Assembly (NCBI GenBank): GCA_965203855.1 | Contig: CBDBDN010000001.1 | Coordinates: 1-64,000, forward strand | From: Bin87 sp965203855 | Lineage (GTDB): Bacteria > Chloroflexota > Dehalococcoidia > Lucifugimonadales > UBA3495 | Length of the DNA stretch: 64,000 bases | Direction of reading: 5' to 3' | Shown: in pieces, positions 15,018-23,639 of the stretch | How the letters are laid out: each line of letters starts with the position of its first letter | How positions within the stretch are numbered: position 1 is the stretch's first letter | Made by a program: the position numbers and the translations under genes | Notes under the pieces: model-generated | What the model saw: only the letters and a program-made list of their open reading frames with translations | The model's database searches: none | Told to the model about the DNA's origin: nothing

Positions 15018-16548
15018 ATGACTGAACTAGATACCGCAGGCGGCGGCGCGCACGGCCACGCCATACCGCTGCCGCCGCAACAGCATCTAGTCGATGCCGA
15101 TAGCGTTACCGCTTACGGCGAGGCGCTTACTTTTGCTCAAGCGAGCGCTTGGGCGTCGCAGCGCACCGGCCGCAATGTAACGCCGTCCAACATCGCATAC
15201 CTGGCTAAATACGGCCGCATTACCCCGTTGAACGATGCGGGGTCGCTCAAAGTCAGCGTTTCAGAGTTGGAGTGTTACTATCAGCGACGCAGCGGTTTTA
15301 CCGAAGAATCCTATAAGCGCAAGTTGGGTTCCGACATAAATTGGCGTCTTTCATTTGAGGAATACAAAGAGGCCGAGACCACCAAGCACGTACATCGGTT
15401 GCACCCTTACAAGGGCAAATTCATCCCGCAACTGGTAGAGTACTTTCTGGACTCTCATGTTGACGAATTCAAGGTTGAGCCTTGCTTTGCTCCTGGCGAT
15501 GTAATCTTGGATCCGTTTTGCGGCAGCGGGACTACGCTGGTACAAGCTAACGAATTAGGTATGCACGCTAGAAGAGCTCCTTGCGGAGCTGAAAACTTTT
15601 AACGCGGACTTTTTCCCGTCCCCGGGCTTCCGGCAGCAGGTTCGTGGCGGTGCGATTACCAAAGAAACCTATGCAGCGGATCGGGTGAAGGAATTCCGCC
15701 CGCGGTTTCAACATTTGCTTGAAAAGCATCGGGTAAGCAACAATATCGGTGTCGGAAGTGAATTTTTCCTTGACAATTGGTTCCTTGCATCGGTACGTAA
15801 CGAAATCAGCAGCGCCAAGAAATTGATTGACAGCAACCCAGACCCGGCGCTGCGTAGCGTATTGCGGCTTATATTGAGCCGCACTGTAAGGTCGTCGCGC
15901 GCTACCACCCATTCCGACTTGGCGACGTTGGTCAAACCGGTCACGGAGGCGTACTACTGCGGCAAGCATAGCAAAATCTGCAAGCCGTTGTTTTCTATGC
16001 TCGGATGGTGGCGTCGTTACGCGGAGGACACCGTCAAGCGAAAGGCTCATTTTGAAAAACTACGCACAGATACCCAACAGGCTTGCCTTACCGGGGACTC
16101 GCGCAATATTGACATCTGGGCGGAGCTGTCCGCCGCAAATAAAAAGCTGGCGCATACTGCGAAAGAGCGCAAAATTCGCGGTATTTTCTCCAGTCCGCCG
16201 TATGTTGGGCTGATTGACTACCATGAGCAGCACGCCTACGCGTATGAAATGTTCAATCTGCCGCGCAGCGACAGTTCCGAGATCGGCGCTATGTTTCTGG
16301 GGCGAGGCAAGCAGGCCCGCCAAGCGTATGTGGACGGCATCGCGCAGGCTTTGTCCAATTGCCAGCAGTACATGGTGGCAGACTGCGATATTTTTCTGGT
16401 GGCAAATGACAAGTCTGGCCTATATCCCTATATTGCGGAAAAATCCCACTTGCAGATTGTTAAAGAGTACAAACGCCCGGTTCTAAATCGCTCAGAGGGC
16501 GATAATGGCGCGTATTCGGAGACGATTTTCCATATGCGAAGGGCATAG
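15018..16548 (+). pseudogene. DNA methyltransferase of a type II R-M system, disrupted
   Basis: Two open frames together make one DNA amino-methyltransferase. The first (15018 to about 15567) has an N-terminal helix-turn-helix-like part and DPFCGSGTTLVQANELGMHA, the SAM-binding motif I. At about 15568 the matching frame moves to +1 and resumes with LEELLAELKTF, continuing to 16548 with SSPPYVGLIDYH (catalytic SPPY motif) near 16192. The residues normally lying between these parts (the GIDISxFN-like motif II) are absent, so a short internal deletion that also shifted the frame is likely. The product would be inactive unless made as two parts, and those parts still lack motif II. The restriction gene starts two bases after the stop. 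The locus is more A/T-rich than its neighbours, consistent with transfer. Confidence 0.75.
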
Positions 16549-16550
16549 TT

Positions 16551-17408
16551 ATGTTTGACTCTGCGTCTATCGAGACTACCATAGCAGCCGCATTGCGGAA
16601 CAAGCTGCATTCGTACAAGCCTGAATCGTCGCATATGCCGTTCCATACCCGTTTGCTGGGCCGGGACAGGATGGTGCTGTTCTCGTTTATTCAGTCGTTG
16701 AATACTACCTTTGGAACCGCGATTTTTGAGCAGGTTGCCAAAGAAATTGCTCGCGATTTTTTCGACATCGTAGAGTTGCAAGTCAGCATTGCCGAGCAGT
16801 TTCAATCTGTCGGGCAAGAGCTGACGCCGGCGGATGAGGCCAATCGCCGCAGACGGCAAAGGGGCAGTGCTAAACCCACTGTTTTCCAATCCGGCGCACA
16901 AGCGGCCATCATCGAGATCATCAACAACTTGAGGACTGCCATTGGCGAGCCTGACCATTCGGCTGAAATGGCGCTGATTACCGCTCAAATGAACACCGGT
17001 AGAGAAGTAGTTACTGCTCTCAGCAGGGTAGATATTTTCCTGACGAAAGGAAACCGTGTCTATCTAATTGACTTAAAAACTGTCAAGTCTAATAAAGCCA
17101 ACTGGCAAAAATACAAGCAGGAGCTGCTAGAGTGGTCTGCCACCGTTTTGTACAGGGATAGCTCTGCTGATGTGAATAGCATCATCGCTATTCCATACAA
17201 TCCCTATGCTCCGGATCCGTACAACCGTTGGACATTGCGGGGTATGCTTGACATACGGGAGGGCGGCCAGTTGCTGGTCGCCGCGGATTTCTGGAATTTT
17301 CTGGCGGGCGGGCAGGATATTTACGACGATTTGCTGTCTTGTTTTGAAAACGTCGGCCGCCGGATGCGGGACGAAATTGACGATTATTTCAATAACTTGA
17401 GATATTGA
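16551..17408 (+). CDS. Type II restriction endonuclease, TdeIII/MjaII-like (tentative)
   Basis: A 285-aa protein immediately after the methylase. The central VDIFLTKGNRVYLIDLKT (about 160-177) is a PD-(D/E)xK-type core (D-then-D-x-K) and is followed by NWQKYKQELLEWSATVLY and AIPYNPYAPDPY. This pattern matches what I know of the TdeIII-family enzymes (cutting GGNCC), but the assignment to that family is from memory of motifs only; restriction endonuclease is firm from fold motif plus neighbour. The frame is intact and full length. It would cut unmodified host DNA, so with the methylase broken it should be unexpressed, inactive, or protected by another methylase. Confidence 0.65.
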   Translation: MFDSASIETTIAAALRNKLHSYKPESSHMPFHTRLLGRDRMVLFSFIQSLNTTFGTAIFEQVAKEIARDFFDIVELQVSIAEQFQSVGQELTPADEANRRRRQRGSAKPTVFQSGAQAAIIEIINNLRTAIGEPDHSAEMALITAQMNTGREVVTALSRVDIFLTKGNRVYLIDLKTVKSNKANWQKYKQELLEWSATVLYRDSSADVNSIIAIPYNPYAPDPYNRWTLRGMLDIREGGQLLVAADFWNFLAGGQDIYDDLLSCFENVGRRMRDEIDDYFNNLRY

Positions 17409-17471
17409 TCCCAGTGTTCAATATGATACCGATGCCCTTTATCTCATGGAACTGCTTCGGGAGTTACACTT

Positions 17472-18515
17472 ATGACCACTACAGATGCAACCGCAACTGC
17501 CACTTTCACTTACAGCCACACCGTCGGTTTCCTGGCCTATCGCGGGCGCGGGTTCATTCATCCTGTTGACCTGGCCTTGGGCGATGGCGGCGTGATGTAT
17601 GTGCTGAACCGGGGCGGGCCGGAAGCCGCCGGTCGCCTGGAACACAAACGCGTCTGTATCTGCACCGTGGATGAGGGCTATATCGGAGAATGGGGCGCCG
17701 GCGGGTTGGAGGACGGGCAATTCTGGTGGCCCAGCGGCATTGCCCGCCTCAGCGACGGCCGGCTGCTGGTTGCCGACGAAGCCCTGCAACGCATCAACAT
17801 CTTTGACCCGGACGGTAATTATATCCGGCACTGGGGCGAAACCGGCGACCAACCCGGCCAGTTCAACCGCCCCGCCGCCATTGCCGTCGCCCCGGATGAT
17901 ACCCTGCTAATCAGCGATGGGATGAACCATCGGGTGCAGCGTTTTACCGCCGCCGGCGAATATCTGGACGGCTGGGGCGGGTATGGAGCGCAGGCCGGCC
18001 AGCTCAACACCCCTTGGGGCCTGTCCTGCGATGCCGCCGGCAATGTGTTCGTGGCCGACTGGCGCAACGACCGGGTGCAGGCTTTCACGCCGCAGGGCCG
18101 GTTCGTCGGCCAGTGGGGTGCGTCCGGGGACGGCAAGGGCCAGCTGCATCGCCCGGCGGCAGTGGCCGTGGATGCCGACGGCTATATCTATGTTGCCGAT
18201 TGGGGCAATGAGCGGGTACAGATTTTCGCGCCCGATGGCGAAGTGGCCGCCATCCTGCATGGCGACGCTACAACATCGGCGTGGGCCGAGGACTACCTGG
18301 CCGCTAACCCCGACGAATCCAGGGCGCGGCAATCGGCCAACTTGTCTCCGGCGGTAAATCCCTGGCGCGACCGGCATCGCGAAACCTCCGCCGGCGTAGA
18401 GGCGCGCTTCTGGGGACCTACCTCAATCAGCATAGACGGCGCGGGCTGTATCTATGTTGTGGATTCCTGCCGCCACCGAGTGCAAATCTATCGCAAAACC
18501 GGGCCGGACGCATAA
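17472..18515 (+). CDS. NHL-repeat beta-propeller protein
   Basis: A 347-aa protein made of about six NHL repeats, each reading like GQFNRPAAIAVAPDDTLLISD-MNHRVQRF, with PSGIARLSDGRLLVAD, PWGLSCDAAGNVFVAD, PAAVAVDADGYIYVAD and PTSISIDGAGCIYVVD marking successive blades. Such propellers bind ligands or partners and are not enzymes by themselves. There is no signal peptide, so it appears cytoplasmic. A linker (about 255-305) interrupts the last blades. ATG 17472 follows GGGAGTTACACTT. It stands alone after the restriction locus. Confidence 0.85.
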   Translation: MTTTDATATATFTYSHTVGFLAYRGRGFIHPVDLALGDGGVMYVLNRGGPEAAGRLEHKRVCICTVDEGYIGEWGAGGLEDGQFWWPSGIARLSDGRLLVADEALQRINIFDPDGNYIRHWGETGDQPGQFNRPAAIAVAPDDTLLISDGMNHRVQRFTAAGEYLDGWGGYGAQAGQLNTPWGLSCDAAGNVFVADWRNDRVQAFTPQGRFVGQWGASGDGKGQLHRPAAVAVDADGYIYVADWGNERVQIFAPDGEVAAILHGDATTSAWAEDYLAANPDESRARQSANLSPAVNPWRDRHRETSAGVEARFWGPTSISIDGAGCIYVVDSCRHRVQIYRKTGPDA

Positions 18516-18547
18516 GCGTTTCACCCGATCTTTTGGTTGGCTTTTTG

Positions 18548-19114
18548 CTATCCAGGAATGCGTTGCAGCAGCGGCTCCGTCCGCTGGGGCGGCAGGTCGG
18601 TCTCAAAAGTGTTGATGACCAGAGCCAGCATCGTGTAGTTGCCCAGGACCAGCGTCAACTCAATGACGCCCTGCTGCCCGAAAACCTCCAGGGCGCTCTG
18701 GTAACCGCCCCGGCTGACCTGGTGGTTCCGCAGGATTTCCCGGCCCAGGTTGATGACTGCTGACTCATCGAGCGCCAGCTCCGGCAGCGGCTTTTTGTCC
18801 CGCAGAGCATCAACTACGGCGGCGGGCACTCCGGCTTCTTTGGCGGAGACGGCGTGCGCGTTCCAGATGTGCTGGCAGTCCATTTCCCGCGCCGCTACCA
18901 GCATCGCCAGTTCCGCCGCCTTCATCGGCAGGCTGGAATGGTTGCGGAGATACTGGTTCAGGGCGGTAGCGTGCCGGCTGGCTTCCGGCACGTGCGTCAT
19001 CACCGAACCGGGGCCGTAAGGCGGTACGCTGGCGCCGTGCTGCGTAATCTCGTCAAAGGCGGCCTCTTGTCCGGCCGGGGTAGTCGCGCGGGATGCTAAT
19101 GGTAATCGGGCCAT
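18548..19114 (-). CDS. Carboxymuconolactone decarboxylase (CMD/AhpD-like) family protein
   Basis: The 188-aa helical protein fits the CMD family: PMKAAELAMLVAAREMDCQHIWNAHAVSAKEAG spans about 62-95 (seen as AAREMDCQHIW and NAH), giving the Cys and His of the active-site helix, followed by a second helix with LGREILRNHQVS and VIELTLVLGNYTMLA. The family includes decarboxylases and alkylhydroperoxidases; without a CxxC this copy is more like the decarboxylase or lactonase branch. The ATG has a CAGGAGGCAT site. It is separated from the RraA-like gene upstream on the same strand by a palindromic element, and the two may form a small catabolic unit. Confidence 0.82.
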   Translation of the reverse strand: MARLPLASRATTPAGQEAAFDEITQHGASVPPYGPGSVMTHVPEASRHATALNQYLRNHSSLPMKAAELAMLVAAREMDCQHIWNAHAVSAKEAGVPAAVVDALRDKKPLPELALDESAVINLGREILRNHQVSRGGYQSALEVFGQQGVIELTLVLGNYTMLALVINTFETDLPPQRTEPLLQRIPG

Positions 19115-19197
19115 CGTAATGCCTCCTGGTAAAGTGCCTGATTCGATTTTGACGGCATCATTATTCCGATTTTGCCTGCGTCTTCATTCCGGTTTTG

Positions 19198-19303
19198 TCG
19201 TACCGTCATTCCGGTGAAAACCGGAATCCAGCGTCGTAATCCCTTACTATGGCGATGGAGCCGGCAAGCATAGATTCCGGCGCAAGCCGGAATGACGGCG
19301 AAC
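19198..19303. repeat. Full palindromic element, reverse orientation
   Basis: Arms CCGTCATTCCGGTGAAAACC and its partner near 19275-19303 (ATTCCGGCGCAAGCCGGAAT) bracket a core with GGCAAGCATAG. This is the reverse complement of the core at 9560-9780, so the element inserts in both orientations. It sits between two genes of the same strand. Confidence 0.8.
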
Positions 19304-19315
19304 AGTCCACACGCC

Positions 19316-20065
19316 CTAGCGATAGGGCTTTTTGCCCGTCTTTTCCTCAAACAGCCGCCAGGTGTTTTCGTTGAACGGGTAATACTTGCCGGGCGAGCAC
19401 TGCTCAATTTCCAGCTGCGCTTTGATGACCGCTTCCACTTCCTCCCGCTGATGGGCGATTTGGATGACTTCAGCGGCGGCGGATGCCGGCACTACTACCA
19501 CGCCGTCATCGTCGCCCACAATGGCATCGCCGGGGCGCACCAGTACGCCGCCGCACTGGATGCAGTCATTAACCTGCCAGGGCCAGAACTCGGCCGGCCC
19601 CTGCTTGGCGGTAGCGTTGGCGGCATAGACGGGAAAGCCGTACTCTTTGAGGGTGTTGGTGTCGCGTACGGCGCCGTCGGTAACCAAGCCGGCCACGCCG
19701 CGCTGGTAGAGCCGATAAAACTTGATGTCGCCGCCAATGCTGCTGTACGGCCAGCGCATAGCGTCAATCACCAGGACTTCACCCGGCCCGCAATACTCAA
19801 AGGCGACATATTCGGCAGAGTCGGCGCCTTTCGGCTTGTCCGCCGCCAAGTCAGGCCGATGGGGTACAAACCGGAGGGTAACGGCGCGGCCGGCCATGCT
19901 CTGGTCGGGCTGCAACGGCTTGGCGCCTTCAATCATCGTCATCGGCCACCCCATCACCCACAGCCCGTCAATCAGGGTTTGCGTAGGAATGGCCTTGAGC
20001 GCGGCCAGGGTATCGTCGGAGATGTGCTGCGTTGCGGATGTAGATGCAGATGCGGCGGCAGTCAT
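19316..20065 (-). CDS. RraA-like / HMG-CHA aldolase family protein
   Basis: A 249-aa RraA-fold protein. Marks are LIDGLWVMGWP near residue 31, GPGEVLVIDAMRW (about 93-105), GGDIKFYRLYQRGVAGLV, then TDGAVRDTNTL with the metal-linked Arg-Asp pair, and VRPGDAIVGDDDGVVVVP (about 177-194). Family members are class II pyruvate aldolases for 4-hydroxy-4-methyl-2-oxoglutarate or related acids; the E. coli namesake instead inhibits RNase E. At this length, with Arg-Asp kept, an aldolase or decarboxylase for a dicarboxylate is more likely. A Mg2+ enzyme in the cytoplasm. The proX terminator lies just upstream, so the gene starts a new transcript. Confidence 0.82.
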   Translation of the reverse strand: MTAAASASTSATQHISDDTLAALKAIPTQTLIDGLWVMGWPMTMIEGAKPLQPDQSMAGRAVTLRFVPHRPDLAADKPKGADSAEYVAFEYCGPGEVLVIDAMRWPYSSIGGDIKFYRLYQRGVAGLVTDGAVRDTNTLKEYGFPVYAANATAKQGPAEFWPWQVNDCIQCGGVLVRPGDAIVGDDDGVVVVPASAAAEVIQIAHQREEVEAVIKAQLEIEQCSPGKYYPFNENTWRLFEEKTGKKPYR

Positions 20066-20111
20066 TGGGGTGCAACGTCCTTACGATTGGAAATGATGGC
20101 GCAGTCATTGT

Positions 20112-20154
20112 AGCAGAAAAAGAAAGGGGGCGGCCTCGTTGCCAAGGCCGCCCC
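20112..20154 (-). terminator. Rho-independent terminator after proX
   Basis: On the minus strand GGGGCGGCCT (20154-20145) pairs perfectly with AGGCCGCCCC (20136-20127) around an 8-base loop, and the transcript then reads TTTCTTTTTC. A 10-bp GC-rich stem with a T-rich tail, 40 bases beyond the proX stop, is a textbook intrinsic terminator. Confidence 0.92.
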
Positions 20155-20195
20155 GCAGTGTACGGTGGCGATGCTTTTGAGGAGAGTTGCGGCGG

Positions 20196-21383
20196 CTACT
20201 CGGAGGGCCAGCCTTCGGCTTCCTCGCCGGCGGCCAGGGCGGCCTCGATGCCATCGGCGGCATCATCGGTTACCCACTCTCCCCAGATGTCGGCGTTGTT
20301 GTTCAGCCACCAGAGGGCGGTCTGCTTGACGTCGGCGTCGGGGTTCTCGGCCTGCCAGCGGGCGACGCCTTTGTAGATGCCAATGTTGAAGTCCCAGTTG
20401 CGGAGCATCTGCACTACATCGGGGGCTTCGCCGGGCAGGTCAGGGTTGACGGCAATCAGGACGGTAGCATCCTGGTATCCGCAAGCCTTGTCGCTGTTCC
20501 AGCAGGCGGCAGTGTATTCCGGTTCCTCCAGGCGCACCAGGTCCAGGACGAGGGCCGGGTCGTTGGTGCCCCACTGGTAGCCAATCCACGGCTCCTCGCG
20601 CTCGTAGGCGCCATAGAGGTCGGCATTCAGCGCGGCGCCGTCGCCGGGGTTGATGATTTCCACATGGTCGGACAGGCCGTAGCCCTCAACTTGGGCGGCG
20701 TTCACTTCCTCACAAGCCCAGCCGATGATGCAGGAAACGAGGCGCGCCTTGCCGCCAGTTTCGGCAGTGGCGAACAGCTCTTTGTACTGCGGATCTTTCA
20801 GATCCTCAACATTGTCCAGGTCGGGATACTGCTCTTGCAGGTAGGCGGGAATGACGAAAGCGGACTGCCAGTCTTTGCCCAGGCTCTGGCCGACGGAGAG
20901 GACAGCGCCGTCCTCGCGGGCCTTGTCCCAAGCCTCGGTCTGGTTGGGCAGCCAGATTTCCATCGTGACGTCGGTGTCGCCGTTCTGCAAGCCCTGGAAC
21001 AGGGGCAGAGTAGCGCCGAATTTGACATCGGTGGGATAGCCGTAGCCCTTTTCCACGATGTACTGCGCGATGCGGTTCTGCAACAGCGCGCTGGACCAGT
21101 TGAGGTCGCCGAAAACGATGGTTTCTTTGGGGCCTTCCGGCGGCGCCACCATCACTTCCACAACTTTGGTGACCTCCACTTGCTCGGTCACTACTTTCTC
21201 AACTTCAACCTCTTTCACGACCTCAACCGGCTTCTCCACCTCAACGACCGTTTCCACCTGCTCGGTTACGACGCGGGTAACCTCGATCGTCTGGGGTTCG
21301 GCGGGCTGGCAAGCCATGATGGCAATGGCGGCTACGACGGCCAGCGCCATAGTCAGCGCCAAAATCCTGTACTTGGTGAACAA
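20196..21383 (-). CDS. proX: Glycine betaine/proline ABC transporter substrate-binding lipoprotein
   Basis: The protein binds a compatible solute outside the membrane and delivers it to ProVW. A lipoprotein signal peptide ends in AAIAIMAC with Cys as the lipid site. A roughly 45-residue spacer of V, E, K and T (VVTEQVETVVEVEKPVEV and on) follows, a style common in Chloroflexota lipoproteins. The OpuAC-like domain covers about 70-390, with FGDLNWSSALLQNRIAQYI, TDVTMEIWLPNQ and EEPWIGYQWGTNDP; Trp and Tyr residues in these would form the betaine cage. The frame is open to 21434, but TTG 21383 has GGAGGAA eight bases upstream and gives a proper signal peptide, so I choose it (395 aa). A consensus promoter and a terminator make it a separate transcript from proVW. 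Confidence 0.93.
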   Translation of the reverse strand: MFTKYRILALTMALAVVAAIAIMACQPAEPQTIEVTRVVTEQVETVVEVEKPVEVVKEVEVEKVVTEQVEVTKVVEVMVAPPEGPKETIVFGDLNWSSALLQNRIAQYIVEKGYGYPTDVKFGATLPLFQGLQNGDTDVTMEIWLPNQTEAWDKAREDGAVLSVGQSLGKDWQSAFVIPAYLQEQYPDLDNVEDLKDPQYKELFATAETGGKARLVSCIIGWACEEVNAAQVEGYGLSDHVEIINPGDGAALNADLYGAYEREEPWIGYQWGTNDPALVLDLVRLEEPEYTAACWNSDKACGYQDATVLIAVNPDLPGEAPDVVQMLRNWDFNIGIYKGVARWQAENPDADVKQTALWWLNNNADIWGEWVTDDAADGIEAALAAGEEAEGWPSE

Positions 21384-21446
21384 AACGACTTCCTCCATAT
21401 GCGGGCGATTGCCGGGGATGCCCCGGCGCGGCATTGTAGTGCGTCA

Positions 21447-21475
21447 TTTATAGCAGTGTTGATAATCGTTGTCAA
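21447..21475 (-). promoter_or_regulatory. Sigma-70 type promoter of proX
   Basis: On the minus strand TTGACA (21475-21470), a 17-base spacer and TATAAA (21452-21447) form a near-consensus promoter. The start of transcription would be near 21440, giving a leader of about 57 bases before the TTG start. Confidence 0.85.
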
Positions 21476-21587
21476 ATTGACGAATAGGACAGGAAATGGA
21501 TTACATAATGACTGCTTTTCGTATCAACCGCTAAAACCCCGACCGTCAAGGCGGGGCGCTGCCCGGTGGACAAACCCTGCCAACCCA

Positions 21588-21872
21588 TCAACTCCGCCCG
21601 CCCGACTTGCGTAGCAGACGCCGCAACCGGGCGTACCAGGGCTCAAGGCATCCGGGATCCGCGTATTTGCTGGCAGCCACTTCGTCAATCATCTTGAGGA
21701 TTTCCGGCTTGCCAGCAGCCCGTACTCTCAGCTCATCAATTACCTCACGCCGGCTCTCGGCATAGCGGACGGCAAATTCTTCGGCATAGCCCTGGGCATA
21801 GCCAATCGTAAAGTCCTTTCGCCGCTCTCGGCGCGCCCAGCGTTTGGCGGCCTGCGTTGCCCCCAGCATCAA
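21588..21872 (-). CDS. Small protein, partial duplicate of the neighbouring gene
   Basis: Unrecognised 94-aa protein. Its start, MMLGATQAAKRWARRERRKD, closely copies the internal segment LMFGATQAAKRWSRKMQQKD of the gene at 21916-22473. The DNA match extends upstream of the ATG through the codons for PPAGVD to an in-frame TGA. It thus looks like a truncated tandem copy that has taken an internal ATG as its start. It has no membrane segment and no clear ribosome-binding site. The C-terminal part is charged, with KMIDEVAASKY and a basic LRRLLRKSGGRS end. It may be a decaying duplicate rather than a working gene. Confidence 0.45.
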   Translation of the reverse strand: MMLGATQAAKRWARRERRKDFTIGYAQGYAEEFAVRYAESRREVIDELRVRAAGKPEILKMIDEVAASKYADPGCLEPWYARLRRLLRKSGGRS

Positions 21873-21915
21873 ATCAACTCCCGCCGGCGGTCAACGGAAC
21901 TAGGCATTGCGAAGG

Positions 21916-22473
21916 TCATTTTTGCCGGTCCTGACTGCCGCCATCCGATAGTTCGTCGATGACCTGCTGCAACTGCTCCGGGGTCATACCCTGTCCAGCA
22001 AACTTGGACAGCTGCTTGTGCATAGCGGCGCGGTGTTCAGCACGGCCTTTCGCAATGTCCTTTTGCTGCATTTTGCGCGACCACCGTTTGGCCGCTTGCG
22101 TTGCTCCAAACATCAAATCAACTCCCGCCGGCGGCCCAAATGAAATCATCCCGGACAGCGCCAGCATATCCGTTATCCGACCGGGCGATTCGCGCAGCGC
22201 CGCCCGTATCAGTTCCAGTGTAACCGGCTTCGGCAGCAGGTCAATTATATCCCACAGCACGTAGCCGACGCTGGACAAGCCGAGGATTAGAAACAGCGTT
22301 CCGCCGATGTACTTCCAGCGTTCCCAGCTGTACCACGGCGCGCGACCGTCATCGCCGGCGTCATCATAATCGCCATAGTCGTCATCCCCGGATGCGCCGA
22401 TGCCGGTCGGCGTATCATCCGCCGGCGCCGGCGCATCCGGGCTGTCGTCATCGCTGCGGCCCGGCGCGGGCAT
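21916..22473 (-). CDS. Membrane protein of unknown function in the betaine transporter operon
   Basis: A 185-aa protein with an acidic, low-complexity N-terminus of about 45 residues rich in Asp, Gly and Pro (DDDYGDYDDAGDDGR), one membrane helix (YIGGTLFLILGLSSVGYVLW, about 55-74) with perhaps a second weak one near MISFGPPAGVDLMFG, and a basic helical C-terminus (SRKMQQKDIAKGRAEHRAAM). The ATG is one base after the proW stop, so it is translationally coupled to the permease. It could be an accessory or regulatory subunit of the transporter, but I know no family for it. Confidence 0.6.
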   Translation of the reverse strand: MPAPGRSDDDSPDAPAPADDTPTGIGASGDDDYGDYDDAGDDGRAPWYSWERWKYIGGTLFLILGLSSVGYVLWDIIDLLPKPVTLELIRAALRESPGRITDMLALSGMISFGPPAGVDLMFGATQAAKRWSRKMQQKDIAKGRAEHRAAMHKQLSKFAGQGMTPEQLQQVIDELSDGGSQDRQK

Positions 22474-22474
22474 C

Positions 22475-23578
22475 CTAGTGGCCGCCGCTCAACGCTTCCT
22501 GGCGGCTGCGGGCCACGGCCTGCGTGAGGCGGTCGATGACGATGGCCATAAAGACGATGGCCAGGCCGGAGATGAGGCCGTTGCCTACCTCGTTTTTCTG
22601 GATGGCCCGCAGCACATTTTCGCCCAGGCCGCCGGCCGCAACCATCGCCGCGATAGTTACCATCGCCAGCGCCATCATCGTGGTCTGGTTGACGCCGGCC
22701 ATAATGGTGGGCAGCGCCATGGGCACCTGCACTTTGGCCAAGATCTGCAACGGCGAGGCGCCAAAGGAACGCGCCGCCTCTACCGTTTCCGCCGACACTT
22801 GCCGGATGCCCAGATTGGTCAGACGGATGACCGGCGGCACGGCATAGATGATGGTAGCGAATATGCCGGCCGTATTGCCCAGCCCGAAAAACAGGATGGC
22901 CGGCACCAGATAGACGAAGCTGGGCATCGTCTGCATACCGTCCAGGATGGGCCGCATTATGCTGTCGGCGGTCTGGCTGCGCGCGCCCCACACGCCCAGC
23001 GGCAGGCCGATGCCTACGGAAAGCACTACCGCTACTACCATCAGCGCAATGGTTTCCAACGAGGTTTCCCACAAACCCATAAAGCCGATGTACAGCAGAG
23101 CCGCGACAGTGAACGCCGCCAACCCCCAGCGTCCTACAGCAAAGGCGGCCAGGGTTACGCCCAGCACAACCGCCGGCCAAGGCAGCCAGGCCAGCACATT
23201 GGTGATGGTTCGGATGGAATAGTTGATGCCGTCTTTGATGACCTCGAAAAGTCCGCTCAACTCGGTAGTAAGCCAGGTGGCGCCGGCGTCAATGGCGCCG
23301 CCGACTACGGCGCGCAGCGACCGGGGGAACTGCTGGGAGCCGTCGCTGGAAGTGGAGTAGGCCACGGTAGTGGGGTATTCCATATTGGGGCCAAATGCCA
23401 GCAGGCATACGACCATCACCAACAGGATGAGGGCTACTGCGCCCCCCCACAGGTAGCGGGCCGGCAAGTTGGAGAGCGTAAGACGCTGCGCCGGCTCCGG
23501 CTGCTGGGCTACGGCGGCGGCATTGGCATTTGATTCGGTTGCGCCGGCGTCGGTTTCGTCTCGAGTTACTGCTGCCAT
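22475..23578 (-). CDS. proW: Glycine betaine/proline ABC transporter permease
   Basis: The 367-aa inner-membrane permease has a variable N-terminus (about 1-40, Ala/Glu-rich), a first helix at about 46-66, then a long loop and a cluster of helices from 140. The binding-protein-dependent transport signature falls in EAARSFGASPLQILAKVQVPMALPTIMAG (seen as EAARSFGASP and LPTIMAG), the EAA loop that contacts the ATPase. GIGLPLGVWGARSQ and MQTMPSFVYLVPAILFFG are typical of ProW/OpuAB. It follows proV by 61 bases and overlaps the expression of the next small membrane protein. Together with proV and proX it would import glycine betaine or related osmolytes. Confidence 0.94.
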   Translation of the reverse strand: MAAVTRDETDAGATESNANAAAVAQQPEPAQRLTLSNLPARYLWGGAVALILLVMVVCLLAFGPNMEYPTTVAYSTSSDGSQQFPRSLRAVVGGAIDAGATWLTTELSGLFEVIKDGINYSIRTITNVLAWLPWPAVVLGVTLAAFAVGRWGLAAFTVAALLYIGFMGLWETSLETIALMVVAVVLSVGIGLPLGVWGARSQTADSIMRPILDGMQTMPSFVYLVPAILFFGLGNTAGIFATIIYAVPPVIRLTNLGIRQVSAETVEAARSFGASPLQILAKVQVPMALPTIMAGVNQTTMMALAMVTIAAMVAAGGLGENVLRAIQKNEVGNGLISGLAIVFMAIVIDRLTQAVARSRQEALSGGH

Positions 23579-23639
23579 GATTTCCTCCCGGGCCGTTTGG
23601 CGTATCCGGTATTGCTTTGGGCGATGCCGTCGGCGCTAA

